From an uncultured Collinsella sp. (GTDB lineage: Bacteria; Actinomycetota; Coriobacteriia; Coriobacteriales; Coriobacteriaceae), in assembly GCA_958403395.1 (NCBI GenBank), contig CATXXF010000004.1:8392-72391 (forward strand): 64,000 nucleotides of DNA. Direction: 5' to 3'. A model generated the notes under the pieces. That model was not told the DNA's origin and made no database searches. It saw only the letters and a list, made by a program, of their open reading frames with translations. This document shows positions 44,163 to 52,056 of the stretch, one piece after another. The position numbers and the translations under genes are program-made. Every line of letters starts with the position of its first letter. The first letter of the stretch is position 1.

Positions 44163-47162
44163 CTATTTCTTAAGAAGGTACGAATAGTTGTCGCGCACAG
44201 CCCTGATGGTCAGGCGGACGGCCTCGGGAAGACCGGTGTTGACGGCATCGACCGAGACGGTGCGGACCGTGCCGGCGACGCGAACCTTAAAGTGGTCCTC
44301 GTCCACGGCCAGGAAGCCCTCGTTCTCGGAGTTCTCCATGTCCTGCTCGCTCCAGAACAGGGTGAGCTTGTCCTTGTAGGGACGACCCTCCTGGTAGGGG
44401 CAGAACACGGCGCAGTTGCCGCACTCGTTGCACATGCCGTCGACGTGAACGACCTGATGCTTGGCGAGACCCGGCACCTTAATTTCCACGTTGGCGCGGT
44501 TGGGGCACACGTCGCAGCAGACCTCGCACACCGAGCCGCAGCCCAGGCAGCGGGTCTTGGTGCAGTTGCGCTTGTCGCGGCACAGCGACCCCTTGCGCTC
44601 GTAGCAGGTGTCCTCGCGGCCGGCCTGCTCGTTGCAGTCGGCGTACTTGCTAAAGTCCACGCCGGCGATGGCACGGGCAACCTCGGCGGCATCGGCGATG
44701 GCCTCGACCACGGTGGCAGGACCGCGACGGCAGTCACCGGCAGCCCAAACGCCCTCGACGCCGGTGGAGGTGGCGGCAAGACGGCCGCGACGGTCGTGCT
44801 CGACACCCGCGGCATCGTACAGGCTGGCATCGATGCCCTCGCCCACGGCGCAGATCACCGTGGTGGCGGAAAGCTCGACGGTCTCGCCCGTGGCGACGGG
44901 GCTGCGACGGCCGCTTGCATCCGGCTCGCCAAGCTCCATAACGTCGCAGGTCAGTACGGCGCCGTTGAGCGCCTTGGGGGCCAGCAGCTCGCAGAACTCA
45001 ACACCGTCGGCAAGAGCAAGATCGAGCTCTTCCTCGTCGGCGGGCATCTGCTTCTTGGTGCGGCGATACACCAGGCGCACGTTCTTCACGCCGGCCAGAC
45101 GCTTGGCCACGCGGGCCGCGTCCATGGCGGTGTTGCCGGCGCCAATGACCACAACGTCCTCGCCCAGATCGAGTTCCTCGCCCTTCTTGGCGGCCTCGAG
45201 GAACTCCAGCACGTCGAGCTCGGCGCCCTCGCCCAAGCCTGCAGAGCCGGGCATCCAGGCACCGGTGGCCACGACCACATCAGTAAAGCCTTGAGCTTTG
45301 AGTTCGTCGATGGAATCCACGCGAGCGTTGAGCTGCACCTTGGCGCCAAAGGCTAGGCAGAGCTCGGCATCGTGGGAGATATCGTCGCTCGCGATACGGA
45401 ACTCGGGAATCACGTGACGGACCACGCCGCCGAGAGAGTCGCGGGCCTCGAAGATGGTGACGGGCACGCCGGCACGCGTCAGGAAGAACGCCGTCGCCAG
45501 GCCGGCCGGGCCGCCGCCGATAACGGCAACGTTGCGCTCGCCGTCGTTTGCGATGGCCTGGGCACGCAGCTTGGGCAGCACGGCGGTCATGGCCTCGCGG
45601 GCGGCCTTGAGCTTGCTGGCGCGAATCTGGGCGCCCTCGGGCTCGTAGAACGCACGCTCGCAGGCACGGCCGCAGGGATGCGGGCAGATGGTGCCGGTAA
45701 TGAACGGCAGAGCGTTGCGCTCGATGATGATGTTGAGCGCGTCCTCGTAGCGGCCCTCGTCAACAGCCGCCAGATAGGCGGGAATATCCTGCTGGATGGG
45801 GCAGCTCGTGCGGCACGGCGTGGTAAAGCAATCGGAAAGCGGGCTCTTGCCGGCGACCTTGCGGTCGGGCAGCGGACGCAGCGGCTTCTTGTAGAGCGGG
45901 TTGGTGAGTGAGTCGGTCTGGATCGCAGTCACAGCCTCGAGCGAGACGCCCGCGAACGGCTTGCCATCCAGGTCGGTAAACTCGCCGGCCATCTGGCTAA
46001 AGCGCTCGTAGCCACCAGGCTTGAGCACGTCGGTCGCCAGGGTGACGGGCCAAATGCCGGCATCGTACAGGGCGCGGATGTTGTAGACCGTGGCACCGCC
46101 GGAGTAGCTTATGCGCAGTTTGCCATCAAACTGCTCGGTAATGCGGCGGGCAGCCTCAATGGTCAGCGAGAACAGCGAACGGCCCGACATGTACATCTCG
46201 GTGGAGGGCAGCTCGTTCCTCGTCACGTCGACGGGGAACGTGTTGGTCAGCTTGACGCCAAACTCCAGGCCGCGCTCGGCGCACAGGGCAATCAGGCGCT
46301 CGAACATAGGCACGGCATCGGCCCACTGCAGGTCCTCGCGGAAGTGCGTGTCATCGAAGACGATGTAGTCAAAGCCCAACTCGTTGAGGCGCTGGCGGGC
46401 AAACTCATAGCCCAGCAGCGTGGGGTTGCACTTGATGTAGGTGTTGAGACCCTTCTCGGTAATCAGATAGGTCGCGATGCGCTCGATCTCCGCCGGCGGG
46501 CAGCCGTGCAGGGTGGACTCGGTGATGGAGTTGGAGACGCGCGCCGGGATGGACTCGACAAACGCGGCATCGACATGCTCAAACTTGTCCAGGTTAGCGA
46601 GTGCCCACGTGCGGCACTCGTTCCAAACCTCGGAGCCGCTGGCGTCCTTCATGCCCTCGATGTAGGCGTCGACCTTGGGGCTCTTGATGCCCTCGAGGTC
46701 ATAACCCACGGACATGTTGAAGACAAAGCCGTCCGGGCTACCCAGACCGTACTCGCGGGCGATCAGGTGGCAGGCGAACCATGCCTTCACGTACTCGGCA
46801 AAGGCCTGCGGAACCTCGAGCTCGGTCGACCACTCGCAGTTGTAGCACTCGTCCTGCGCCACGATGCAGGGCTTGTTCACACACTTGGAGAGCTCCTCGC
46901 CGTCCATAACCTGAACGGTCTTGAGCTCAAAGAAGCGGGAACCGGCCACGTAGGATGCCACGATGTTCTGGGCCAGCTGCGTGTTGGGGCCGGCGGCCGG
47001 GCCAAACGGAGTCTCGATGCGCTCGTCAAAAATGGGAAGCGCGCCCTCCTGGTTGGTCGTGACCATCTTGCGCACGCCAAAGACGGCGCCCTGGGTCTTG
47101 TGCTCCTCGATGATCCAGTTCATCAGCTGCGAAAACGGGATCGGCCTCATGATGTCGCTCAT
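44163..47162 (-). CDS. ygfK: YgfK: putative selenate-reductase-type flavin/iron-sulfur oxidoreductase
   Basis: 999 aa from the ATG at 47162, preceded by AGGAG; 41 extra upstream codons have no support. The N-terminal 420 residues form a TIM-barrel-like region related to dihydropyrimidine dehydrogenase. A GltD-like linker has CRTSCPIQQDIPAYLAAVDE and CPHPCGRACE. The FAD domain begins VAVIGGGPAGLATAFFLTRA, and a second Rossmann motif is VVIGAGNTAMDAARVAKRL. The C-terminus has Cys-rich clusters including CNECGNCAVFCP. In E. coli ygfK was linked to selenate reduction; in gut purine clusters it is required for urate or xanthine breakdown, probably for ring reduction. Confidence 0.92.
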   Translation of the reverse strand: MSDIMRPIPFSQLMNWIIEEHKTQGAVFGVRKMVTTNQEGALPIFDERIETPFGPAAGPNTQLAQNIVASYVAGSRFFELKTVQVMDGEELSKCVNKPCIVAQDECYNCEWSTELEVPQAFAEYVKAWFACHLIAREYGLGSPDGFVFNMSVGYDLEGIKSPKVDAYIEGMKDASGSEVWNECRTWALANLDKFEHVDAAFVESIPARVSNSITESTLHGCPPAEIERIATYLITEKGLNTYIKCNPTLLGYEFARQRLNELGFDYIVFDDTHFREDLQWADAVPMFERLIALCAERGLEFGVKLTNTFPVDVTRNELPSTEMYMSGRSLFSLTIEAARRITEQFDGKLRISYSGGATVYNIRALYDAGIWPVTLATDVLKPGGYERFSQMAGEFTDLDGKPFAGVSLEAVTAIQTDSLTNPLYKKPLRPLPDRKVAGKSPLSDCFTTPCRTSCPIQQDIPAYLAAVDEGRYEDALNIIIERNALPFITGTICPHPCGRACERAFYEPEGAQIRASKLKAAREAMTAVLPKLRAQAIANDGERNVAVIGGGPAGLATAFFLTRAGVPVTIFEARDSLGGVVRHVIPEFRIASDDISHDAELCLAFGAKVQLNARVDSIDELKAQGFTDVVVATGAWMPGSAGLGEGAELDVLEFLEAAKKGEELDLGEDVVVIGAGNTAMDAARVAKRLAGVKNVRLVYRRTKKQMPADEEELDLALADGVEFCELLAPKALNGAVLTCDVMELGEPDASGRRSPVATGETVELSATTVICAVGEGIDASLYDAAGVEHDRRGRLAATSTGVEGVWAAGDCRRGPATVVEAIADAAEVARAIAGVDFSKYADCNEQAGREDTCYERKGSLCRDKRNCTKTRCLGCGSVCEVCCDVCPNRANVEIKVPGLAKHQVVHVDGMCNECGNCAVFCPYQEGRPYKDKLTLFWSEQDMENSENEGFLAVDEDHFKVRVAGTVRTVSVDAVNTGLPEAVRLTIRAVRDNYSYLLKK

Positions 47163-47311
47163 AATGAGCTCCTCTCTGTAACGCCCGGCGAGACCGCGCG
47201 GCGGGCGCAAATACGGTGTAGCGCTAGCACAGCGCCGGCGACCCCGCGGAGGCCGCCTATACGCGCGTCGAACGCGGCGAAACATCCGACGCGCGTGAAT
47301 CTACTTGTGAA

Positions 47312-48667
47312 TTAGTAGGTGCGATCGTTGAGCGTGCTCCAGAGCTTCTTGGACTCGGCCATGGTCCACGCGTTGATCTTGTCCTCATCAATGCCAACGA
47401 ACTCGCGATCCTTGTACAGGACGCGGCCGTTGATGATGGTGGTGCGGCAGTTTTTGCCCATCATGCCAAAGAGCATGTGGCCGTCGATGTTCTCCTCGCT
47501 CAGCGGCGTAAAGGGCTTGTAGTCCATAACGATAACGTCGGCGGCAGCGCCGGCCTCGAGCACACCGAGCTTGCGATCGAAGTACTTGCTCGCCATCTTG
47601 GCGTTGTTCTCGAACAGCATGGTCATGGCCTCGCACCAGCCCACGTTGGGCATGGCGGCGTTGTGGCGCTGAATGATCAGGAAGACCTTAAGGCTCTCGA
47701 GCATATCGTGGGTGTAGGCGTCGGTGCCCATGCACACGGGGATACCGCGGCGGAAGAACTCGAGCACGGGGGCGCAGCCCACGGCGTTGCCCATATTGGA
47801 TTCGGGGTTGTTGACGAGCCAGGTGCCGGACTCCTTGACGATATCCATCTCGGCAGGCGTCACGTGGATGCAGTGGCCGAGCATGGTGTCGGGACCCAGC
47901 AGGTTGTGCTGCAGCAGGCGCTCGACGGGGCTGATACCACCGCGGTTGAGGCGGGAATCCCACACGTCGTTCATGCCCTCGCACACGTGGATGTGGAAGC
48001 CGGTCAGGCCGTTGTTGGCCTCGGCCATCTTATCCATGGTCTCGTCCGACAGCGTAAAGGTAGCATGTCCGCCAAACATGGCGGCGATCATGTGGTTGTC
48101 GTTATCGCGACGCTCTTTGGCGGCCCACTGGGCAAATTCGGCGTTCTCGGCAATGGCCTGGTCGCATTTTTCCTGGCCACGGCGATCGGAGACCTCGTAG
48201 CACAGGCACGAACGCATGCCCAGCTCCTGAGCTGCATCCTTAATGGTAAAGAGGCTTCCCGGGATCTCGCAGAAGCTCGCATGGTGATCGAAGATCGTGG
48301 TGACGCCATCGCGGATAGAGTCCAAAATCGTGGCATAGGCGCTGGCCTTGGTGCCGTCGAGCGTCAGATTGTCGTCGATCTTCCACCACTGCTGCTCGAG
48401 ATTCTCCAGGAAGTTGGTGGGGTTGCAGCCCTTAATGGCAAGGCCGCGGGCCAGACCCGAGTAGATGTGGGTGTGGCAGTTGATAAGTCCAGGCATGATG
48501 AGGTTGCCCTGGGCATCGACGTACTCGGCATCCGGGTACTTGGCCTTGAGCTCGCGCTCGGGGCCCACTTCGACGATCGTATCTCCGTCAATGGCGACCG
48601 CACCGTTTGGAATGAACGGGGTCTGAGCGTTGCGGGTAAAGACGGAACCGTTAGCGACCAGAAGCAT
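47312..48667 (-). CDS. ssnA: SsnA-type aminohydrolase
   Basis: 451-aa amidohydrolase from the ATG at 48667 (GGGAG upstream). The metal site includes H65 and H67 in INCHTHIYSG, then FHIHVCEGMNDVWD, LGHCIHVTPAE and CMGTDAYTHDML. These match the SsnA/guanine-deaminase-like group. It would deaminate or open a nitrogen heterocycle; its constant pairing with ygfK and hyuA places it in purine dearomatisation. It is between the xanthine permease and ygfK. The 149-nt spacer to ygfK shows only a GC-rich hairpin-prone stretch. Confidence 0.92.
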   Translation of the reverse strand: MLLVANGSVFTRNAQTPFIPNGAVAIDGDTIVEVGPERELKAKYPDAEYVDAQGNLIMPGLINCHTHIYSGLARGLAIKGCNPTNFLENLEQQWWKIDDNLTLDGTKASAYATILDSIRDGVTTIFDHHASFCEIPGSLFTIKDAAQELGMRSCLCYEVSDRRGQEKCDQAIAENAEFAQWAAKERRDNDNHMIAAMFGGHATFTLSDETMDKMAEANNGLTGFHIHVCEGMNDVWDSRLNRGGISPVERLLQHNLLGPDTMLGHCIHVTPAEMDIVKESGTWLVNNPESNMGNAVGCAPVLEFFRRGIPVCMGTDAYTHDMLESLKVFLIIQRHNAAMPNVGWCEAMTMLFENNAKMASKYFDRKLGVLEAGAAADVIVMDYKPFTPLSEENIDGHMLFGMMGKNCRTTIINGRVLYKDREFVGIDEDKINAWTMAESKKLWSTLNDRTY

Positions 48668-48814
48668 GGATGCTCCCTTCAACATCAGAGGCGGGGTTTG
48701 ACACCTCTGACATGGCGGAGTGCGAAGCGCCGGCCTACACCGGAAACGGGCCCTCTCCCGTCAACGCTTCACCAAAGGGACAAACCCTTTGAAGTGCGGC
48801 TTGGCGCCGCATGG

Positions 48815-48846
48815 CGTCGGCGGACGAGGCGATGCGTCCGCCGACG
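48815..48846. repeat. Perfect 10-bp stem hairpin between the xanthine permease and ssnA
   Basis: GTCGGCGGAC pairs with GTCCGCCGAC over a 10-nt loop in the 195-nt spacer. A neighbouring TGCGGC/GCCGCA hairpin lies at about 48798. No T-tract; perhaps an mRNA-stability or processing site inside the operon. Confidence 0.45.
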
Positions 48847-48862
48847 AATAGCACCGAATTGG

Positions 48863-50257
48863 TTACTTCTTGCTCTCGGGCAAGACCAGATCCACGGCAG
48901 CGTCCTTGGCAGCATCGATGTGCTGAGCCACGACCGGCGTCTGCGGAAGGATCAGGTTAAGGACAATGGCCATGATGGCGGTGGGGGTTACGGCATTGGA
49001 GCCGATGACGGTGGACACCCAGGCGGGCATACCCTCGCCGGCAAGGCAACCGCTGGCCATCCAGATACCCAGGCCAAAGACGACGGAGGTGCCGACGATA
49101 GTGGTAGTGCGCTGCGTGAGGCCCTCGCGGGTGAACATGCGCACGCCGTTCATGGTGATGGTGCCAAAGACGCCGACGGTCGCGCCGCCGATGACGGGCT
49201 GCGGGATAGCGGAAAGGACGGCAGAGAGCTGCGGGAACAGACCGGCGATGGCAAAGACGGCCGCAATGATCACAAAGACCCACTTGTTGACGACCTTGTT
49301 GGAGCAGATGATGCCCACGTTCTGGCCAAGGGCGCTGGTGGGAAGACCGCCCAGCAGACCGCCGACCATAGAGGTGAGGCCCTGGGACACGATAGCGCCG
49401 GAGAGCTCGCGCTCGGTGGGCATACGGTCGATGGAGCCCAGGCAGGCGGCGGAGACGTCACCGATAACCTGGATGGCAACCATGGGGAACACGACGGCGA
49501 GGGTAATGCAGACCTCGGGATCAAACTCGAGCGCGTAGGGCATGAGCTTGGGAAGGGCGAAGACCTGAGCGGTGGCGACGCTGGAGAAGTCGATCATACC
49601 AAAGGGGATGGAGACGATCATGCCGACGATCATGCCAAAGAACACAGATCCCAGCTTGAGCGTGCCCTTGCCAAAGTTGGCGAGCGCAAAGACCACGGCG
49701 AAGGTGATAAGAGCGACGCACCAGGCCTGCGGGGTGCCCCACAGCGGCGTACCCATACCGCCGGCCATATACTTGACGGCCGTGGGATACAGCGAAACGC
49801 CGATGGAGAAGATGACCGTACCGGTCACGACGGGCGGGAACAGCCACTTGATCTTGCTGTAGGCCAGGCCAAAGAGGACCGCGACGGCGCCGCCGACGAT
49901 CTCGCCACCCAGCAGCGCACCAAAGCTAAAGCCCGAGGCGCCCATGGCCTGCAGGGCCGGCAGGAACGCGAACGAAACGCCCATGACGATGGGCAGGCCG
50001 CCGCCGATGCGACGGAAGGGAGCGAAGGCCTGAAGGGCCGTGTCGATCGCCGAAAGAATGAGCGCGACCTGGATGATGTCGGTACTCTGCTGGCTATTAA
50101 AACCGTAAACGCCGGCCATGATGACCGCCGGGGTAATGATGCCGGCAAACGATGCCAGTACGTGCTGAAGGGCACACGGGATCATTTCCTTAACGGGAGG
50201 CATGCCTTCGCGAGTGAACAGGGCTTCAGTGCCGTTCGTAACCGTCTCCTGGGTCAT
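48863..50257 (-). CDS. NCS2 family xanthine/purine permease
   Basis: 464-aa membrane transporter with about 12-14 segments. The family motif ALQHVLASFAGIITPAVIMAG is near residue 29-49. SAACLGSIDRMPTERELSGA and LGQNVGIICSNKVVNKWV carry the NCS2 signature region. FSFGALLGGEIVGGAVAVLF and similar helices follow. It imports xanthine or urate with a cation. It heads the minus-strand operon permease-ssnA-ygfK-ferredoxin-xdhD and is divergent from the second YheO-type regulator. Confidence 0.92.
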   Translation of the reverse strand: MTQETVTNGTEALFTREGMPPVKEMIPCALQHVLASFAGIITPAVIMAGVYGFNSQQSTDIIQVALILSAIDTALQAFAPFRRIGGGLPIVMGVSFAFLPALQAMGASGFSFGALLGGEIVGGAVAVLFGLAYSKIKWLFPPVVTGTVIFSIGVSLYPTAVKYMAGGMGTPLWGTPQAWCVALITFAVVFALANFGKGTLKLGSVFFGMIVGMIVSIPFGMIDFSSVATAQVFALPKLMPYALEFDPEVCITLAVVFPMVAIQVIGDVSAACLGSIDRMPTERELSGAIVSQGLTSMVGGLLGGLPTSALGQNVGIICSNKVVNKWVFVIIAAVFAIAGLFPQLSAVLSAIPQPVIGGATVGVFGTITMNGVRMFTREGLTQRTTTIVGTSVVFGLGIWMASGCLAGEGMPAWVSTVIGSNAVTPTAIMAIVLNLILPQTPVVAQHIDAAKDAAVDLVLPESKK

Positions 50258-50355
50258 TTGACCACCAATCCTCGAAGTAGTTGTTTTCGCATCTAACGCT
50301 CTATTGTGACGCAGTGCGGGGTTGAGGTTGTGCCTTCATTGCATATCGTATTAAA

Positions 50356-50378
50356 GATGATTCTCATTCTCAATAATA
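50356..50378. promoter_or_regulatory. Fur-box-like AT-rich sequence upstream of the permease operon
   Basis: The minus strand reads TGAGAATGAGAATCATC, close to Fur-type iron boxes, in the 352-nt divergent gap 50258-50609. A small palindrome GAAATTACGTATTTC follows at 50408-50422. The gap is much more AT-rich than its surroundings and must hold both promoters. Confidence 0.3.
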
Positions 50379-50609
50379 ATTTTTTGTTATCAGACTATTC
50401 TTCAGCTGAAATTACGTATTTCCGCAGGTCAGGAAAGTGTCTGATCAAAATAACATCTAACATTTCTTTTGGTCAACCGTTTACCGCTAAATTCCTACCG
50501 TTCGTCTGCATTACGCAATGTACCTGCGGATATACGAGATGATGGGCAGCGTGTTACCATGAGAAAAAATTGTTATGAACATTTCCGATTTCACCCAAAG
50601 GAGTTGCCC

Positions 50610-51266
50610 GTGAACGAGACCGTACGTCGCTTTTTGCCGATGGTCGATTTTCTGGAGCAGATACTCGGCAAAAACAGCGAAATCGTGCTGCACGATTTCT
50701 CGGATCCCGACCACGCCATCGTCGATATTCGCAACGGCATCGTGAGCGGCCGCAAGGTCGGCGGTCCCGCCACCGATCTGGCACTCAAGATCATGCACGA
50801 CGCCAAGTATCGCGACCTGCCGTTTATTACGGGCTACGAGGGGCGCGGCGCCGGAGGCAAGACGTTGGAGTCAGCGACGTACTTTATCCGCGAGAATGAC
50901 GAGATCGTCGGTATGCTCTGCGTCAACACCGACCTCTCGACCGTACGCTCCATCAACGCCATGGCGCAGCAGCTCATGGCGTGCTTCGACGCGGCGCCGA
51001 CGCGCACGGAGCCCGCCCCTATCGAGGTCGAAAGCCTTTCGGAGTCCACACAGGAGCTCATCGACCGCAGCATTGCCGAGTTGCTGAGCGCGCGCGGGCT
51101 GGATGTAGCGTCGCTTGGTCAGAGCGACCGCGTGGACGTCATTCGCCACCTCAACGGCAACGGGGTGTTCATGCTCAAGGGCGCCGTGGCCTGCGCCGCC
51201 ACCGCGCTGGGCATCTCGGAGCCCAGCGTCTACCGCTACCTGCAAAAAGTTCGCAAGGAAGGCTAA
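50610..51266 (+). CDS. YheO/DauR-type PAS-HTH transcriptional regulator (second copy)
   Basis: 218 aa from the GTG at 50610, with AAAGGAG 6 nt before it; the upstream extension to 50469 has no ribosome site. The PAS-like domain has LGKNSEIVLHDFSDPDHAIV, VSGRKVGGPATDLAL and IVGMLCVNTDLSTVRSINAM. The C-terminal HTH is ALGISEPSVYRYLQKVRKEG. It is divergent from the xanthine permease operon, so it probably senses a purine-pathway metabolite. Its paralogue at 26385 controls the other half, giving the two half-clusters parallel regulation. Confidence 0.88.
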   Translation: MNETVRRFLPMVDFLEQILGKNSEIVLHDFSDPDHAIVDIRNGIVSGRKVGGPATDLALKIMHDAKYRDLPFITGYEGRGAGGKTLESATYFIRENDEIVGMLCVNTDLSTVRSINAMAQQLMACFDAAPTRTEPAPIEVESLSESTQELIDRSIAELLSARGLDVASLGQSDRVDVIRHLNGNGVFMLKGAVACAATALGISEPSVYRYLQKVRKEG

Positions 51267-51310
51267 CGAGCAAAATGGAGCGCGGCTCCACAAGCGATCC
51301 GCCACTTGAC

Positions 51311-51349
51311 AAAAGACCCTGCAGCTCGCACGCGCTGCAGGGTCTTTTT
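51311..51349. terminator. Bidirectional intrinsic terminator
   Basis: AAAGACCCTGCAG pairs with CTGCAGGGTCTTT around a 10-nt loop, with T-runs on both strands. It separates the regulator (plus) from ridA (minus). Confidence 0.92.
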
Positions 51350-51378
51350 GCATGTCATGTTTAGTTGTGGCCAACGCC

Positions 51379-51756
51379 TTAGAGAGCGGCGACGACCTCG
51401 ATCTCGACCAGACCGCCAGCCGGAAGGGCGGCAACCTGGAAAGCGCTGCGCGCGGGGAACGGGGCCTCGAACTTGGAGGCGTAGATCTCGTTCACGGCGG
51501 CGAAGTCGGCGATGTCGGCCAGGTAGACCGTGGTCTTGACGACATCGGCAAAGGTGGCGCCGGCAGCGGTCAGCAGGGCCTCGACGTTGGCGAGGGACTG
51601 CTTGGCCTGGGCCTCGACGCCCTCGGGCATCTTGCCAGTTGCGGGATCGATGCCCAGCTGGCCGGACAGGAACACCATGTTGCCGGCCTGGATACCGGGG
51701 GAATACGGGCCGATGGCTGCGGGTGCGTTATCGGAAGACACGACGGTCTTGCTCAT
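51379..51756 (-). CDS. ridA: RidA family reactive intermediate deaminase
   Basis: 125 aa from the ATG at 51756 (TAAGGAG upstream). Conserved parts are AIGPYSPGIQAGNMVFLSGQ, QAKQSLANVEALLTAAGATF and a C-terminal PARSAFQVAALPAGGLVEIE with the key Arg. RidA hydrolyses 2-aminoacrylate and similar imines to ketoacids. It lies at the edge of the purine cluster, whose YgeX reaction produces 2-aminoacrylate, so a protective role there is likely, though RidA also serves serine and threonine dehydratases. Confidence 0.92.
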   Translation of the reverse strand: MSKTVVSSDNAPAAIGPYSPGIQAGNMVFLSGQLGIDPATGKMPEGVEAQAKQSLANVEALLTAAGATFADVVKTTVYLADIADFAAVNEIYASKFEAPFPARSAFQVAALPAGGLVEIEVVAAL

Positions 51757-51789
51757 GTTTTTCTCCTTACGATCAATTGAGAGAGCGTG

Positions 51790-51837
51790 AGCGCGGTGTT
51801 CACACCGGGAGGCACAGTTCGGTCTGAACACCGCGCT
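51790..51837. repeat. 13-bp inverted repeat in the ridA leader
   Basis: AGCGCGGTGTTCA (51790-51802) and TGAACACCGCGCT (51825-51837) are exact inverted repeats 34 nt upstream of the ridA start. The rest of the 300-nt gap 51757-52056 is unremarkable. Confidence 0.65.
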
Positions 51838-52056
51838 TGATTGGGATAGTACTCAAGGTTTCCGCGCGATGCAAGATTATTATCACGTTGCGAGAATATT
51901 TTATCGCCCAACGGTTTCCCCGAACCGCTGAACGGTTCTCATGTGGAGCAGCCAGTCCAAGCTGCTGAAGACTTTGTCCTGCTTAGGCTGCGGGCGTCGC
52001 CCACCGCAGCGACGCCACTATACTTTTGAGTATCTGAGCATTTTGAAAGGCAGGAT

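Noticed and set aside
41065..44187. 1040-codon plus-strand open frame
   Set aside because: Antisense to xdhD and the polyferredoxin, both with clear cofactor motifs; low-complexity translation.
47477..50296. 939-codon plus-strand open frame
   Set aside because: Antisense to ssnA and the xanthine permease, Asp/His/Gly-rich and lacking any domain; a GC3 shadow frame.
50258..50609. Purine riboswitch before the xanthine permease
   Set aside because: I looked for the conserved three-way junction core and did not find it.
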